DNA of 64,000 bases, taken from assembly GCF_000308635.1 (NCBI RefSeq), contig NZ_BAGD01000279.1, positions 1-64,000 of the forward strand, written 5' to 3'. A program made the position numbers and the translations under genes. This DNA comes from Nocardia otitidiscaviarum NBRC 14405 (GTDB taxonomy: Bacteria; Actinomycetota; Actinomycetes; Mycobacteriales; Mycobacteriaceae). The stretch's first letter is position 1, and each line of letters starts with the position of its first letter. The notes below the pieces were generated by a model, which saw only the letters and a program-made list of their open reading frames with translations, did no database searches and had not been told where the DNA came from. This document shows, one piece after another, positions 51,170-59,348 of the stretch.

Positions 51170-51915
51170 TCTACCTCGAATTCACCGCAACCCAAGATGA
51201 ACCGTCCAAGCGAGGGGTAGTCGGTGCCGGTGACATCCACGGCTGCGTGCCGCTGACGGATCCAGTTGCACACGTTCGACAGATTGGCCCAGCCGTCGGG
51301 ACCGGCCTTGGCAGTCGTCGCGGCGCGCAGCTGGTCGAGAAGCCCGGACTCGAGTGTCAACGCAGGCGTTGACCCCGCCGTTCTTCGTCGAGACTTCCGT
51401 GCTCGCGCGGGGGGCGGCGGCGTATCCAGCTGTGCCCGCAGCTCACCGAGCCGCTGCTCCAGTAGGTAATCGAACAGGAAGGCCGGATTCCCGCTGTTGC
51501 GGAGATACGAGACCGCTGCGCGATGGTCGTCGATGAACCCCGCCAACCCACCGTGCGTATCCCTGATGGTCCGGCAATGCGTGGCTTTGACCCGCGCCGC
51601 GGGCCGGAGGTCGTCCAGCGCCCGGCACAGCAGGGCGCCCTCGGGAAAGTCGTTTACGGCCAACCATTCGGTGGTGTCGTCGCTGGTGCTGGCTGGAAAT
51701 GTGGTCGAGTACATGATCGTGTAGCCCAGATCGGCGATGGTGCACACGAGAGCGTGTTCGTCCTCGCGCACCGTCGCGTCGGGCATACGCGCAAAGAACT
51801 CCTCCCATGCCTGCTGCGTGCGGCCGCCATCGAACGCGCCGACAGCTGCCGACATGTCGGCTACGCCGCCGACCACGTTGACGACCACCACCGCGTTCTT
51901 ACCTTCGGTATCCAT
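51112..51915 (-). CDS. Plasmid protein with possible LOTUS-type C-terminal domain
   Basis: This 267-residue protein begins with a beta-strand-rich region (AVVVVNVVGGVADM, ALVCTIADLGYTIMYST). A basic Ala/Pro linker (PPPPARARKSRRRT) leads to a C-terminal segment (GWANLSNVCNWIRQRHAAVD, YPSLGRFILGCGEFEVDHRD) with the helix-helix-wing pattern of OST-HTH/LOTUS RNA-binding domains. LOTUS proteins in bacteria are often fused to NYN nucleases; no clear NYN active site is seen here. It converges on rep. The assignment is tentative. Confidence 0.6.
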   Translation of the reverse strand: MDTEGKNAVVVVNVVGGVADMSAAVGAFDGGRTQQAWEEFFARMPDATVREDEHALVCTIADLGYTIMYSTTFPASTSDDTTEWLAVNDFPEGALLCRALDDLRPAARVKATHCRTIRDTHGGLAGFIDDHRAAVSYLRNSGNPAFLFDYLLEQRLGELRAQLDTPPPPARARKSRRRTAGSTPALTLESGLLDQLRAATTAKAGPDGWANLSNVCNWIRQRHAAVDVTGTDYPSLGRFILGCGEFEVDHRDGGPDRSAIPYVRVKP

Positions 51916-52073
51916 GTACCGCCTCCTTTGCCCGTCGACCCTTCACCGGGATCCGCCGCCATGCTGCGAATCCTCTACCGCCAATCACCAGCGCAACTCA
52001 CCCCCGCGCCGCGCTGATCGCCGCCCAGCTGCGCGCAACACGCGGGGTCACCGAGACCACGAACTTGTCGCAG

Positions 52074-53231
52074 CTACACCGCCGGCCGCCGTCGGCCGCC
52101 GACCCGGACCCGAGTCGCTGGTGCTCGCCGGACCTGACTCAGCGCCTCTTCGGCGGCCGCGACCCGGGCCTCGGCCTCCTCCCGTACCCGCCGGAGCTCG
52201 CTCATGTACTGGGCCTCCAATTGGTTCCGGTCCTCACGGTGTTCGGTTGCAAGACGGGCGATTTCGGCATGATGTCCGCGATGCAGTTCGGCGATGTCGG
52301 CGTGCAACCCCCTCACCTGCACGTCGTACGAGCCGCGGAGCTGATCGAGCTGGAGGCGCAGAGCCTCGGCGGTGCGTTTCGACTCGGCGGCCGATTCCGC
52401 CGCGTCCTGCCGCGCCTGATCGCTGCGCTCGGCGGCCCGCTCAGCATCCGCACGCCGGGCATCCGCCTCCTCCGTCCGGGACTCTGCGTCCTGGATCCGG
52501 GCATCCGCCTCGGCTCGTACGTCGCGGATCTGTTGCGCGGCCTCGGCTTCGGCCCGTTCAACCCGCGCGGCCGCGTCCTGCCGCGCCGCAGCGATGTCGG
52601 CTTCGGCGTGCGCCTGGTGCTCGCTGACCCGCTGCTCGGCCGCGCGGGCGGCCGCTGCGGCCTGATCGGCCCGCCACTGCGCTTCTGCCACCAGCCACCG
52701 AGCCAGCTCTGTTGCCGCCTCTGACTGGGCGATAGCCTCCCGCGCGGCCTCGTTCGCGTCCTCCAAATCGGCTCGCGCCGTCCGGGCTTCGGCTTCGGCG
52801 TCATTGGCCCGCAGGTTGGCGGCCGCGATGTCGGCCTCGGCCTGCTGCTGGCGGTGCCGGAGCTCGGCGGCGAGGGCCTCGTCGTCTCGCGACACCTGCA
52901 ACGTGTCTGCGAACTGGGTCAACCGCGCCCCCATGGTCGCGATTTGAGATCGCATGTCCTCGAGCTGCACCTCGAGTGACGCTCGCGCCATCGACACCCG
53001 CGCCGCGGAATCGGCAGCCATCTCCGGTGCCGGACCGGCATCGGCGGCCTTCTGCCTGGCCTTCCAGGCGTTCGCCCCATTGTGCGGCGGCCCGCCGACC
53101 ACATCCGGCTCGTGGCAGTACTCGTTCGGTGCTCCCCGCCCGCCCGCGCCGCGCTTGGCGGGCCGCGTGCACCCCGGATACTTGCAGATCTTCGGCTCCA
53201 CCTGCGTCGCCGGACCGTTTTCGCTGGTCAT
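52074..53231 (-). CDS. Long coiled-coil protein with N-terminal Cys/His motif
   Basis: This 385-residue protein has an N-terminal motif ICKYPGCTRPAKRG with Cys/His further on (NEYCHEPDVVGGPPHNG), which may bind zinc. Residues about 75-350 form an almost unbroken Ala/Glu/Arg coiled coil (for example AEADIAAANLRANDAEAEAR). The tail is basic (RVRVGGRRRPAV). Comparable plasmid proteins (KfrA-like in layout) bind DNA and organise or segregate the replicon. An AT-rich palindrome 47 bp upstream is a likely autoregulatory site. ATG at 53231. Confidence 0.75.
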   Translation of the reverse strand: MTSENGPATQVEPKICKYPGCTRPAKRGAGGRGAPNEYCHEPDVVGGPPHNGANAWKARQKAADAGPAPEMAADSAARVSMARASLEVQLEDMRSQIATMGARLTQFADTLQVSRDDEALAAELRHRQQQAEADIAAANLRANDAEAEARTARADLEDANEAAREAIAQSEAATELARWLVAEAQWRADQAAAAARAAEQRVSEHQAHAEADIAAARQDAAARVERAEAEAAQQIRDVRAEADARIQDAESRTEEADARRADAERAAERSDQARQDAAESAAESKRTAEALRLQLDQLRGSYDVQVRGLHADIAELHRGHHAEIARLATEHREDRNQLEAQYMSELRRVREEAEARVAAAEEALSQVRRAPATRVRVGGRRRPAV

Positions 53232-53277
53232 GCCTCGATTCTAGCATTCTATATCCGAATTTCATATCTTTTATTTA

Positions 53278-53298
53278 TTTTCATATCCGATATGAAAA
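53278..53298. promoter_or_regulatory. AT-rich palindrome upstream of coiled-coil gene
   Basis: Perfect 10-bp arms TTTTCATATC and GATATGAAAA surround one central base. A half-site-like ATATCCGAATTTCATATC stretch lies just downstream of it (53251-53268), making this the most AT-rich island in the region. It sits 47-67 bp before the coiled-coil gene start and is a good autoregulation or centromere-like site. Confidence 0.6.
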
Positions 53299-54024
53299 CC
53301 GATACGAAATAAGCGGGTCAGGCAGCCGACCGTCGCGGGGGTAGGACGAGGTCAGTTCCCCCGGGTGAAGTGGCGGATTCGCAAGAGAAATGGTGATTCC
53401 GCCAGATCGCATGCGGGCGGAAGTGGCGAGCCCCAGGTCGCTGCGGGTGAAGCCTCGCCAGATAGCTCAGGAAGCGGCAGGCGATGGGCCCCCCTCCTAA
53501 CCCTTCATCGTCACGTGACATACATAGTCCCGATCCGGGGGGGGCTCGCGGGGGTGCGCCGATCGACCCCCAAAGTGAGGCACATTGAGGGGGGGGCTCA
53601 TCCCCGGTGCAGGCTTCAGTGCTGTTGGGCGGCGGCGTGCGCGTATCGCGGCGGGGCCCCGCGAAGGTTTGGGCGGAGAGAGCTCTCCAGCCCTGTTGGG
53701 GGAACGTCGTCCCTTTGTTCCCCCGCTACCCCCCCACGTGCGGGCCCCGGAGTAGCAGGCCGTCGAGCTGGTCGGCGAAGTTCTCGGGTAGGTAGAACGG
53801 GCTGTGGGGCGCGATTGGGCGAAGCGCTACCCGCTGAACGGTATCGACCCACCGGGCGCGCCACTGCCCCCGGGCCGGGCGGGTCAGGACTGCCGGTATC
53901 CAGACCGCCCATTCGTGCTTGGTAGTTGGTCACAGCCAGATACCGGCGAGCACACGCAGGATGTGGCGTAGGAGTCGATGCGCGCGTTGCGCGCGGCATC
54001 GGTGCGTGCCGAGTGTTCCTGTCG
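53299..54024. other. Mostly non-coding stretch with gene remnant
   Basis: No intact gene is convincing in this 726-bp stretch. It contains several runs of seven or eight G or C (53534-53608) and the remnant described at 53726-53933. A longer minus-strand open frame exists at 53616-54056, but it reads the remnant out of frame and is likely spurious. Confidence 0.45.
53726..53933 (-). pseudogene. Remnant of the gene family at 63127-63807
   Basis: The minus strand encodes HSPFYLPENFADQLDGLLLR followed by a stop at 53726. The intact gene at 63127-63807 has FYLPENFADQLDALLLRAR at residues 115-133. The DNA stays close to identical over about 85 bp, with small indels that break the frame on both sides. 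No start codon precedes the segment in frame (a stop lies near 53930). It is a decayed, truncated paralogue, and evidence for duplication or recombination within the replicon. Confidence 0.6.
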
Positions 54025-54360
54025 CTACGGCAGATCGAGCACCAATCGCCACTCATCGGCGGCCGTCGCGCCTCGGACCGGCTCGCGTACGAGCTTGGTC
54101 GCGTCCCGCAACCGGGCCTCGACGTCCCGCGCTTCGGCCGCCACCAGATCGGCCGCGTCCCCCTGCACGAGCACGGTCACCACGCCCGGCTCGGTCCTCA
54201 CCCGCACCCGCTCACCCGCACGCGGACCCGCGACGGCCATCGACCAGGACACCCGCCGTCCCGCCGCGGCCGCCACCCGCAATACCCACGCCAGCCGACG
54301 CGCCTGATGTGGCGACATCTCCACGTGCAGGCGGTTGGGCAGCATCAGGTCCACGGTCAC
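54025..54360 (-). CDS. Small hypothetical protein
   Basis: This 111-residue basic protein (LHVEMSPHQARRLAWVLRVA, then GVVTVLVQGDAADLVAAEAR) appears to have an alpha/beta layout. It starts with GTG at 54360. Codon use is strongly G/C at third positions as in real genes here. No family is recognised. It lies between the gene remnant and the AT-rich region before parA. Confidence 0.5.
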   Translation of the reverse strand: MTVDLMLPNRLHVEMSPHQARRLAWVLRVAAAAGRRVSWSMAVAGPRAGERVRVRTEPGVVTVLVQGDAADLVAAEARDVEARLRDATKLVREPVRGATAADEWRLVLDLP

Positions 54361-55125
54361 CTCGCGGCGGCCGCCGTGGTCGTAGCCGTAGGGAGGCCGT
54401 CACCGCCCGACTGTAGCCAGCGCCCCCGACGCGCGGAGGCCCGAACCACACAACGGTTGCGACCTCAATTCGGCCCGCCGTCTCTATCGCACCCCACCTT
54501 CATCAGACCACCCCTCCCCCCTTAGAGAACGAAGTACTGGCAATTCTGTCTGCCGTGAAGACTGTCGATCGAATGTAATGCCGATACTCCGGTAGATAGT
54601 CAATGAGACAGGCAGCAAGAACGATCTAGCGGCAGACCGATTGTCAACTTGACAAGCAATCTATCTGAATTGCCGATCGGAACCCTGGTAGCCAGGAATG
54701 CAGACAAGACGGACTTAAAACCGAACGGCTGAACTGTCGGTATTGATGCTATTCGACAGTCCATCAGAAAGTCCATACATTCAACTATTCGGTAAAACGG
54801 CCTAACGATCAATCACCTGCCATGGCGTTTCGCCGATCATCCGATCTTCCGGAAGTTGAGTCCTGCGGACGCTCGGGCGCGCGCACGGACGCCCGTCCGG
54901 GCGCGCGATTATCTATCATGCTGGTCCAGTAGTCAATAGGTGGAGTGGATCTTCTGCCGGTAGGTAGAAAACAAGATCAGGTCCACGGTCAGCTTCAAAG
55001 CCGGACAGCAGACTCGGCGAACCGAACGTCGACACGCCGATCCGGTTGCTAGGTGGTTGGTATCCCGAAGCTCTATGCTGCCAGTCGATTACACCGATTC
55101 GCGAACAGAAGTAGGAGAGGTCGGG
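54361..55125. other. AT-rich non-coding region upstream of parA; possible origin or centromere
   Basis: This 765-bp stretch has no credible gene and is AT-richer than the rest of the window, mainly 54530-54850. It contains TTGTCAA-C-TTGACAA at 54641-54655, an ACTGTCG/CGACAGT inverted pair (54733-54760), and a GC-rich block with two GGGCGCGCG copies around the 12-base palindrome-like GGACGCCCGTCC (54875-54907). Position directly before parA fits a centromere or replication origin. No clear iteron array was found. Confidence 0.45.
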
Positions 55126-55944
55126 ATGACTCGCAGGATTGCGATAGCGAACCAGAAAGGCGGCGTAGGCAAGACCGCTACCGTGCTAGGGCTTGTCAGC
55201 GCGATCCTCGTCTACATCCGCTTGCTACTCAAGGCGAACCCTGGTCTACGGAAGCGGAAGGTGCTTGTCGTCGACTGCGATCCGCAGTGCAACGCCACCA
55301 ACGGTCTCGGCGTCGACGTCGAACACGATGACACCATGACCGTCGCTGACCTCATCCGGGAGGGCAAGCCCGGATCCGCTGCCGAAGCGATCATGCCGAC
55401 GAAATGGGACGGTGTCGATCTCATCCCCGCGACGACCCACCTCGCTGGTGTCCTCGAGTCCGGCGGCATGGACGTTGCCTACAACCTCGACATCGCGTTC
55501 GAAGACGTAGATCTCTCGGAGTACGTCGCGATCTTCTTCGACTGTCCGCCCACGCTGGGCAGCGGACTGTTCATCCCGCTGGTTGCTGCCCGCGAGATCT
55601 TGGGTGTCGCTGCACCGGAAGTGGATTCGGTGAAAGGTATGCGGCAGCTGCAAAAGACGGTCGACAAGATCAAGCAGCGTGCGAATCCCAATCTGGAATG
55701 GGCGCGGATCGTCATCAACAAGATGCAGGTCGGCGGCGAGTATGCCTTCCGCGCCAACGAGATCCGCGAGACATTCGGCGATCTGGTCTCGCCGACAGTG
55801 ATCAACTCCTACGTGACCCGCGCCGACGCCCACGGAGCGCAGACGCCTGTCCACGACTACCCAGGCAGCAAGACCATCTACTACCGCGATGTGTACGACA
55901 GCCTCGCCGCCGAACTCGGACTGATCGAAAGGGATGCAGCATGA
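55126..55944 (+). CDS. parA: ParA partition ATPase
   Basis: This is a 272-residue ParA/Soj-type ATPase. The deviant Walker A is intact (IANQKGGVGKTATV, residues 8-21), followed by VLVVDCDPQCNATNGLG, the Walker B-like IFFDCPPTLGSG and INKMQVGG. There is no N-terminal HTH, so it resembles type Ib ParA. ATG at 55126 has AGGAGAGG five bases upstream. The stop overlaps the next gene as ATGA, giving a two-gene partition operon. It should segregate this replicon together with the downstream partner and a site in the AT-rich region upstream. Confidence 0.9.
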   Translation: MTRRIAIANQKGGVGKTATVLGLVSAILVYIRLLLKANPGLRKRKVLVVDCDPQCNATNGLGVDVEHDDTMTVADLIREGKPGSAAEAIMPTKWDGVDLIPATTHLAGVLESGGMDVAYNLDIAFEDVDLSEYVAIFFDCPPTLGSGLFIPLVAAREILGVAAPEVDSVKGMRQLQKTVDKIKQRANPNLEWARIVINKMQVGGEYAFRANEIRETFGDLVSPTVINSYVTRADAHGAQTPVHDYPGSKTIYYRDVYDSLAAELGLIERDAA

Positions 55945-56459
55945 GCCCCCGTCCTGACCGCATACCCGCTGGCGGCCACCCTGCCGACACGATTCCCGAG
56001 CGCCCCCCTCGCGCCACACACGCGCAGGAAGAGGCCGCGCCGCAGTTGACGGCCGTGCGCGAGCCGCAGGTGTCCGCTCCCGAGCCAGACTACGAGGAGA
56101 GCGACGAGGCCGAAGTGTTCGACGGCGAGGGGGCTGCCGCCACCGTTCCCCAGGAACCGGCCAAACGTAGCCGCAAGGCAACACCCGCCAAAGCAGTGAA
56201 GGCCGCCGCTGCGCCACGGCAGACGACGGCGGTCCTGGACGCCAAGCAGAAGCTGAAGCTGCTCTCCAATGATGCATACTCAGCCGCGCAGGCCACCAAG
56301 CGTGCGAACGAGCGTGTCGAGGCACTCGCGGACACAGCGGTCGAGATGCGCAAGGCGGGCCTGTCGGCCTATCAGATCATGGGCGAGATCGAGAAGGCCG
56401 CCGAGCACGCAGGGGTCGACCTGCCCATGGCTGACTTCCTCGCCCTGCTGAAGCTCTGA
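55941..56459 (+). CDS. Small ParA partner (ParB-like position)
   Basis: This 172-residue protein has a disordered Pro/Glu/Lys-rich N-terminal half and a helical C-terminal domain (VLDAKQKLKLLSNDAYSAAQ, VEMRKAGLSAYQIMGEIEKA). The latter contains an HTH-like AGLSAYQIMGEIEKAAEHAG. No ParB CTPase signature is present. Its start overlaps parA, so it is the probable centromere-binding partner. Function is inferred from the operon. Confidence 0.7.
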   Translation: MSPRPDRIPAGGHPADTIPERPPRATHAQEEAAPQLTAVREPQVSAPEPDYEESDEAEVFDGEGAAATVPQEPAKRSRKATPAKAVKAAAAPRQTTAVLDAKQKLKLLSNDAYSAAQATKRANERVEALADTAVEMRKAGLSAYQIMGEIEKAAEHAGVDLPMADFLALLKL

Positions 56460-56514
56460 CCCCGCGTCCTTCACTGCCATACCCGCACGCACCCTCTCGT
56501 CTGGAGAACCTGTA

Positions 56515-57384
56515 GTGATTGCTGTGCTCACCCGCCCTGCCTCGCCGGTCGCCGCCCCATCCAGGCCACCGGCCGCGCCTGCTGGGTCCGAGGAATTCGC
56601 ACACGCCGTCACCGCTGTTCGACAGTGCGGGTGGGTGCTGCTCGGTTTCTGGGCGCTGGTCTCGGTGGCAGCCAACGGCGTACACGCCGGTCTCGCTCAA
56701 TCCGCCGGCGCCCCGGTCTCACCGCTGGGCGCGGCCGCCTTCGGCGTGCTCGCCCCGCTCTCGCTGCTCGGTGTCACCGAACTCATCGCTCGGCTATTGC
56801 GGCTGGCTCACGTCACCCGCGGATCGCATCTGATCTACGCCGCCTTGGGCCTGGCCATGGTCGGCGCGGCCGCCCTGGCGCTGGCCGCGTTCCGGCTTTC
56901 GTTCGCCGGACTCGAGGAATTCGGTGCGATGTGCGGTGTACCAAGGGATCTCGCATGGTTGGTGCCCTGCATCATCGACGGGGCGATCCTGGTCGCCGAC
57001 GTCGCGGTGATCGCGGCGTCGACAGCTGCCCGTCTCGCACCGACCGCAACCCCGGCCGCACCCGTCTCCGCTGTGGTCCCGGCATCCCCCGCCATGCTCC
57101 CCGCTCGCCCAGCTGTCCCCGCTGTGCCGAACCGCGCCAGCGCACCCGCACCCACCCCGAACCCCGCACCGGTGGCGGCGAACTCGCCCACGGCCCGTAC
57201 AGCCCCCGCGAAGCCCACCCCGAAGCCAGCGCCCACACCGAAACCGACTTCCGGGAAACTGACCGTCGCCGAAACCGCGCCGAGCAAGGCCATTCGGACG
57301 GCCGCGCGTCCCCGGCCCACCGAGGAACCTGTCAGGCCACGCCTACAGATGGTCATGCCGCGCTTGAACATCGCCGCCGACTAA
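56515..57384 (+). CDS. DUF2637/SpdB-like membrane protein
   Basis: This 289-residue protein has four hydrophobic segments in its first 160 residues (CGWVLLGFWALVSVAANGVH, LLGVTELIARLL, HLIYAALGLAMVGAAALALA, CIIDGAILVADVAVIA). A long Pro/Ala/Thr-rich cytoplasmic tail ends in a basic segment. This is the DUF2637 layout of plasmid spread proteins (SpdB) in actinomycetes. GTG at 56515 has GGAGAA upstream. It follows the partition pair by 55 bp and may belong to the same transcript. Confidence 0.8.
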   Translation: MIAVLTRPASPVAAPSRPPAAPAGSEEFAHAVTAVRQCGWVLLGFWALVSVAANGVHAGLAQSAGAPVSPLGAAAFGVLAPLSLLGVTELIARLLRLAHVTRGSHLIYAALGLAMVGAAALALAAFRLSFAGLEEFGAMCGVPRDLAWLVPCIIDGAILVADVAVIAASTAARLAPTATPAAPVSAVVPASPAMLPARPAVPAVPNRASAPAPTPNPAPVAANSPTARTAPAKPTPKPAPTPKPTSGKLTVAETAPSKAIRTAARPRPTEEPVRPRLQMVMPRLNIAAD

Positions 57385-57420
57385 CCGAGATCTCCCAGCC
57401 AGCGCCGCGGCCGCCGCCCC

Positions 57421-57436
57421 GCACTGGCAACAGTGC
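57421..57436. terminator. Short hairpin between convergent genes
   Basis: GCACTG-GCAA-CAGTGC forms a six-base stem with a tetraloop between the DUF2637 stop and the convergent PadR stop. It is short for a terminator but correctly placed to serve one or both genes. Confidence 0.35.
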
Positions 57437-57463
57437 CTCCCGGCTCCAGGTCGGACGAATTTA

Positions 57464-57790
57464 TCAATCGGTTACCGGGAGGCGCAGGCGTGCACTGAGC
57501 TTATCGAGATGGGCGCTGAAGTTCGCGAGAGCGGCGCGCGCCGCAACCGTGCCGGTCTCGGTAAGCCTGTAGTGCTTGCGCGGCGGCCGGCCCTCTTTCA
57601 CCGGGTCGATGCTCTCAGACTGTCCGATGATCCATGCGGCGCGTTCGAGTCGAGCCAAAATGGGATACAGTGAGCCACTGGGGATCTCGCAGCATTTCAT
57701 TAGCTCGAACCCGTATCGGCTTCTGCTCGGGTCTTCGAGGAATTCGCGTAGCACACTGGCCACGGTTGGGGTGATCCTCACGCCATCCAC
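57464..57790 (-). CDS. PadR-family transcriptional regulator
   Basis: This is a 108-residue protein. A winged helix with PTVASVLREFLEDPSRSRYG, FELMKCCEIPSGSLYPILAR and GRPPRKHYRLTETG is typical of PadR. The usual C-terminal dimerisation helix is short (ARAALANFSAHLDKLSARLR). It starts with GTG at 57790. It is convergent to the DUF2637 gene; the target is unknown. An AT-rich TATATAGGG element lies about 35 bp upstream. Confidence 0.82.
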   Translation of the reverse strand: MDGVRITPTVASVLREFLEDPSRSRYGFELMKCCEIPSGSLYPILARLERAAWIIGQSESIDPVKEGRPPRKHYRLTETGTVAARAALANFSAHLDKLSARLRLPVTD

Positions 57791-57958
57791 GCTCCGAGCC
57801 TACATAGGACACCTAGCTTGGCATCTATATAGGGTATGAAGTGACCCTGCCGCGAGTAGTGAAGCGAGTCCCAGTCCTTGGCGCTGCTGTCCCTCTGGGG
57901 TACTGGGCCCGACCGACAATCACCCCAGGATCGTCCTCATGCCCTGGATCCCACGAGT

Positions 57959-58610
57959 TCAGTGGATGGGAATCGAGTACCTCGCGTGCGCGAGGTCGAT
58001 GACTTGATTCTCTCGCCGAAACCTGCGCCGGTCTGTAGCTGCATGCCCGACGAGGGCCAGCGCGTCCAAGAACTCACGATGCCCAGACACCTGAGTCTCC
58101 ACCGACTGGAAGGTGAGTTCCGAGGCCCGTGCCCGCACCTTCAGCGCGAGGCTCACCAACGCCGGCGCGAACGAATGCCTTCCGCTGCGGGTGGAGATGT
58201 CGTATCCGCGTGGGTACCACGATGTGGCCCTCCTGCCAGTCGGTCAGGAACTCCAAGCCCGTGGCCCCCACGTAGAACAGCGTGGGATCTTCTTCCGGTA
58301 CATTCTTCAACGCCAACCTAACCGCGCGCAGATCGGCGATAGCCTCACGTGCCGCGGGGCTAGTGGCGGTACCAGAGGGGTTTGAGCTGCTGCACCCCCA
58401 CTGACCATTCGATGCTACGTACGCGAACCCCGAGCGGCTGTTGTCGTAGTGACCGACAGCAGTGACGACAAGCGGACCGGGCGCTACAAGGCGGTCGAGA
58501 TGGCCATGGATACCGCGTCTCGGATCATATGACCGCGTACGCCCCGGCTGATGCAAACCTGGTGAATCCGGCCCGGCGCTGATATGGGTGGCGTTGCCGT
58601 CGACGGTCAT
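57959..58610 (-). pseudogene. Frameshifted hypothetical gene
   Basis: The upstream frame from ATG 58610 reads through ADLRAVRLALKNVPEEDPTL and VGATGLEFLTDWQEGHI. Near 58215 coding quality switches to the next frame, which continues WYPRGYDISTRSGRHSFAPA, then LTFQSVETQVSGHREFLDAL and stops at 57959. Joined, they make one protein of about 215 residues. The break is a real frameshift mutation or a sequencing error. No family is recognised. Confidence 0.6.
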
Positions 58611-58808
58611 TCACTCACACCCATGTCCTGTTCGGTGCCTTCCGTCGGCAGACTGATGACTCGGGTCGGGCCCAGCTGAACGCGATTGGATCAGCGGTCA
58701 GCTTGAGAATCTATCAACCCAGAGGGGGCTTGCTGGCGCGAATCCAATGAATATCCACCACCAGCGGCTGAGCGAGCGTGCCCGCACCGACAGGTCATGA
58801 GAGCAGAA

Positions 58809-59336
58809 CTACTTCTGATCGCTATCGAACGGGCCGGATCTCATGGCCATTGGCCCCTGTGCATTGCGCCGTTGTCCGTAAACGACTTCGTTGACCAAGT
58901 CTGTCCATTCGTTGGCCCGCGTGCCCAACGCGTGCCATGCGGCGTGCACGGTCTGCTCATCACCATCGTTCCGCAGAAGCGCCACGGCTTCCAAGTGAGC
59001 GGCCGCCATGCGGTCGACCGCGGCGCCAGGGGAATCATCGCAACCAGCCATAAATGGAGCCTGCGCCTGAGCCCAGTCGTCGACGGCGCGAATGAAAGCC
59101 AGCCGTGCCGCCTCATAGTGCTGCGACGACGAATCGGGTTGGACCCGTGCACGCAGCTCGGCGAGCGCCCGCGCGCAGCGAGTCACCGGGTGCGCATCCG
59201 CAGTGTCGCCGATATGCCCGCAGAAGGCGGCATACAGCTCATGCCAGTCCGGCAGAATCGCACGGCCCGACGGGCATCCGGTAGCGAGGTCGTCGAGCAC
59301 GGTCATCGGGTCGATGTCGTGGTGTACATCTGCCAT
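58809..59336 (-). CDS. DUF4254 protein (copy 2)
   Basis: This 175-residue helical protein carries the DUF4254 core: LPDWHELYAAFCGHIG, HPVTRCARALAELRA, and RANEWTDLVNEVVYGQ. It is paralogous to the gene at 37905-38564. ATG at 59336 lies 12 bases after the stop of the resolvase-like gene, so the two form an operon. The function is unknown; both DUF4254 copies on this replicon lie next to accessory cassettes. Confidence 0.8.
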   Translation of the reverse strand: MADVHHDIDPMTVLDDLATGCPSGRAILPDWHELYAAFCGHIGDTADAHPVTRCARALAELRARVQPDSSSQHYEAARLAFIRAVDDWAQAQAPFMAGCDDSPGAAVDRMAAAHLEAVALLRNDGDEQTVHAAWHALGTRANEWTDLVNEVVYGQRRNAQGPMAMRSGPFDSDQK

Positions 59337-59348
59337 GACCGCCCCCGT

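Noticed and set aside
53534-53608. Runs of G/C as a possible phase-variable tract
   Set aside because: They lie in a non-coding, decayed stretch and do not precede a gene start.
53616-54056. 146-codon minus-strand frame
   Set aside because: It reads the paralogous remnant out of frame and has a low-complexity Pro/Arg-rich product.
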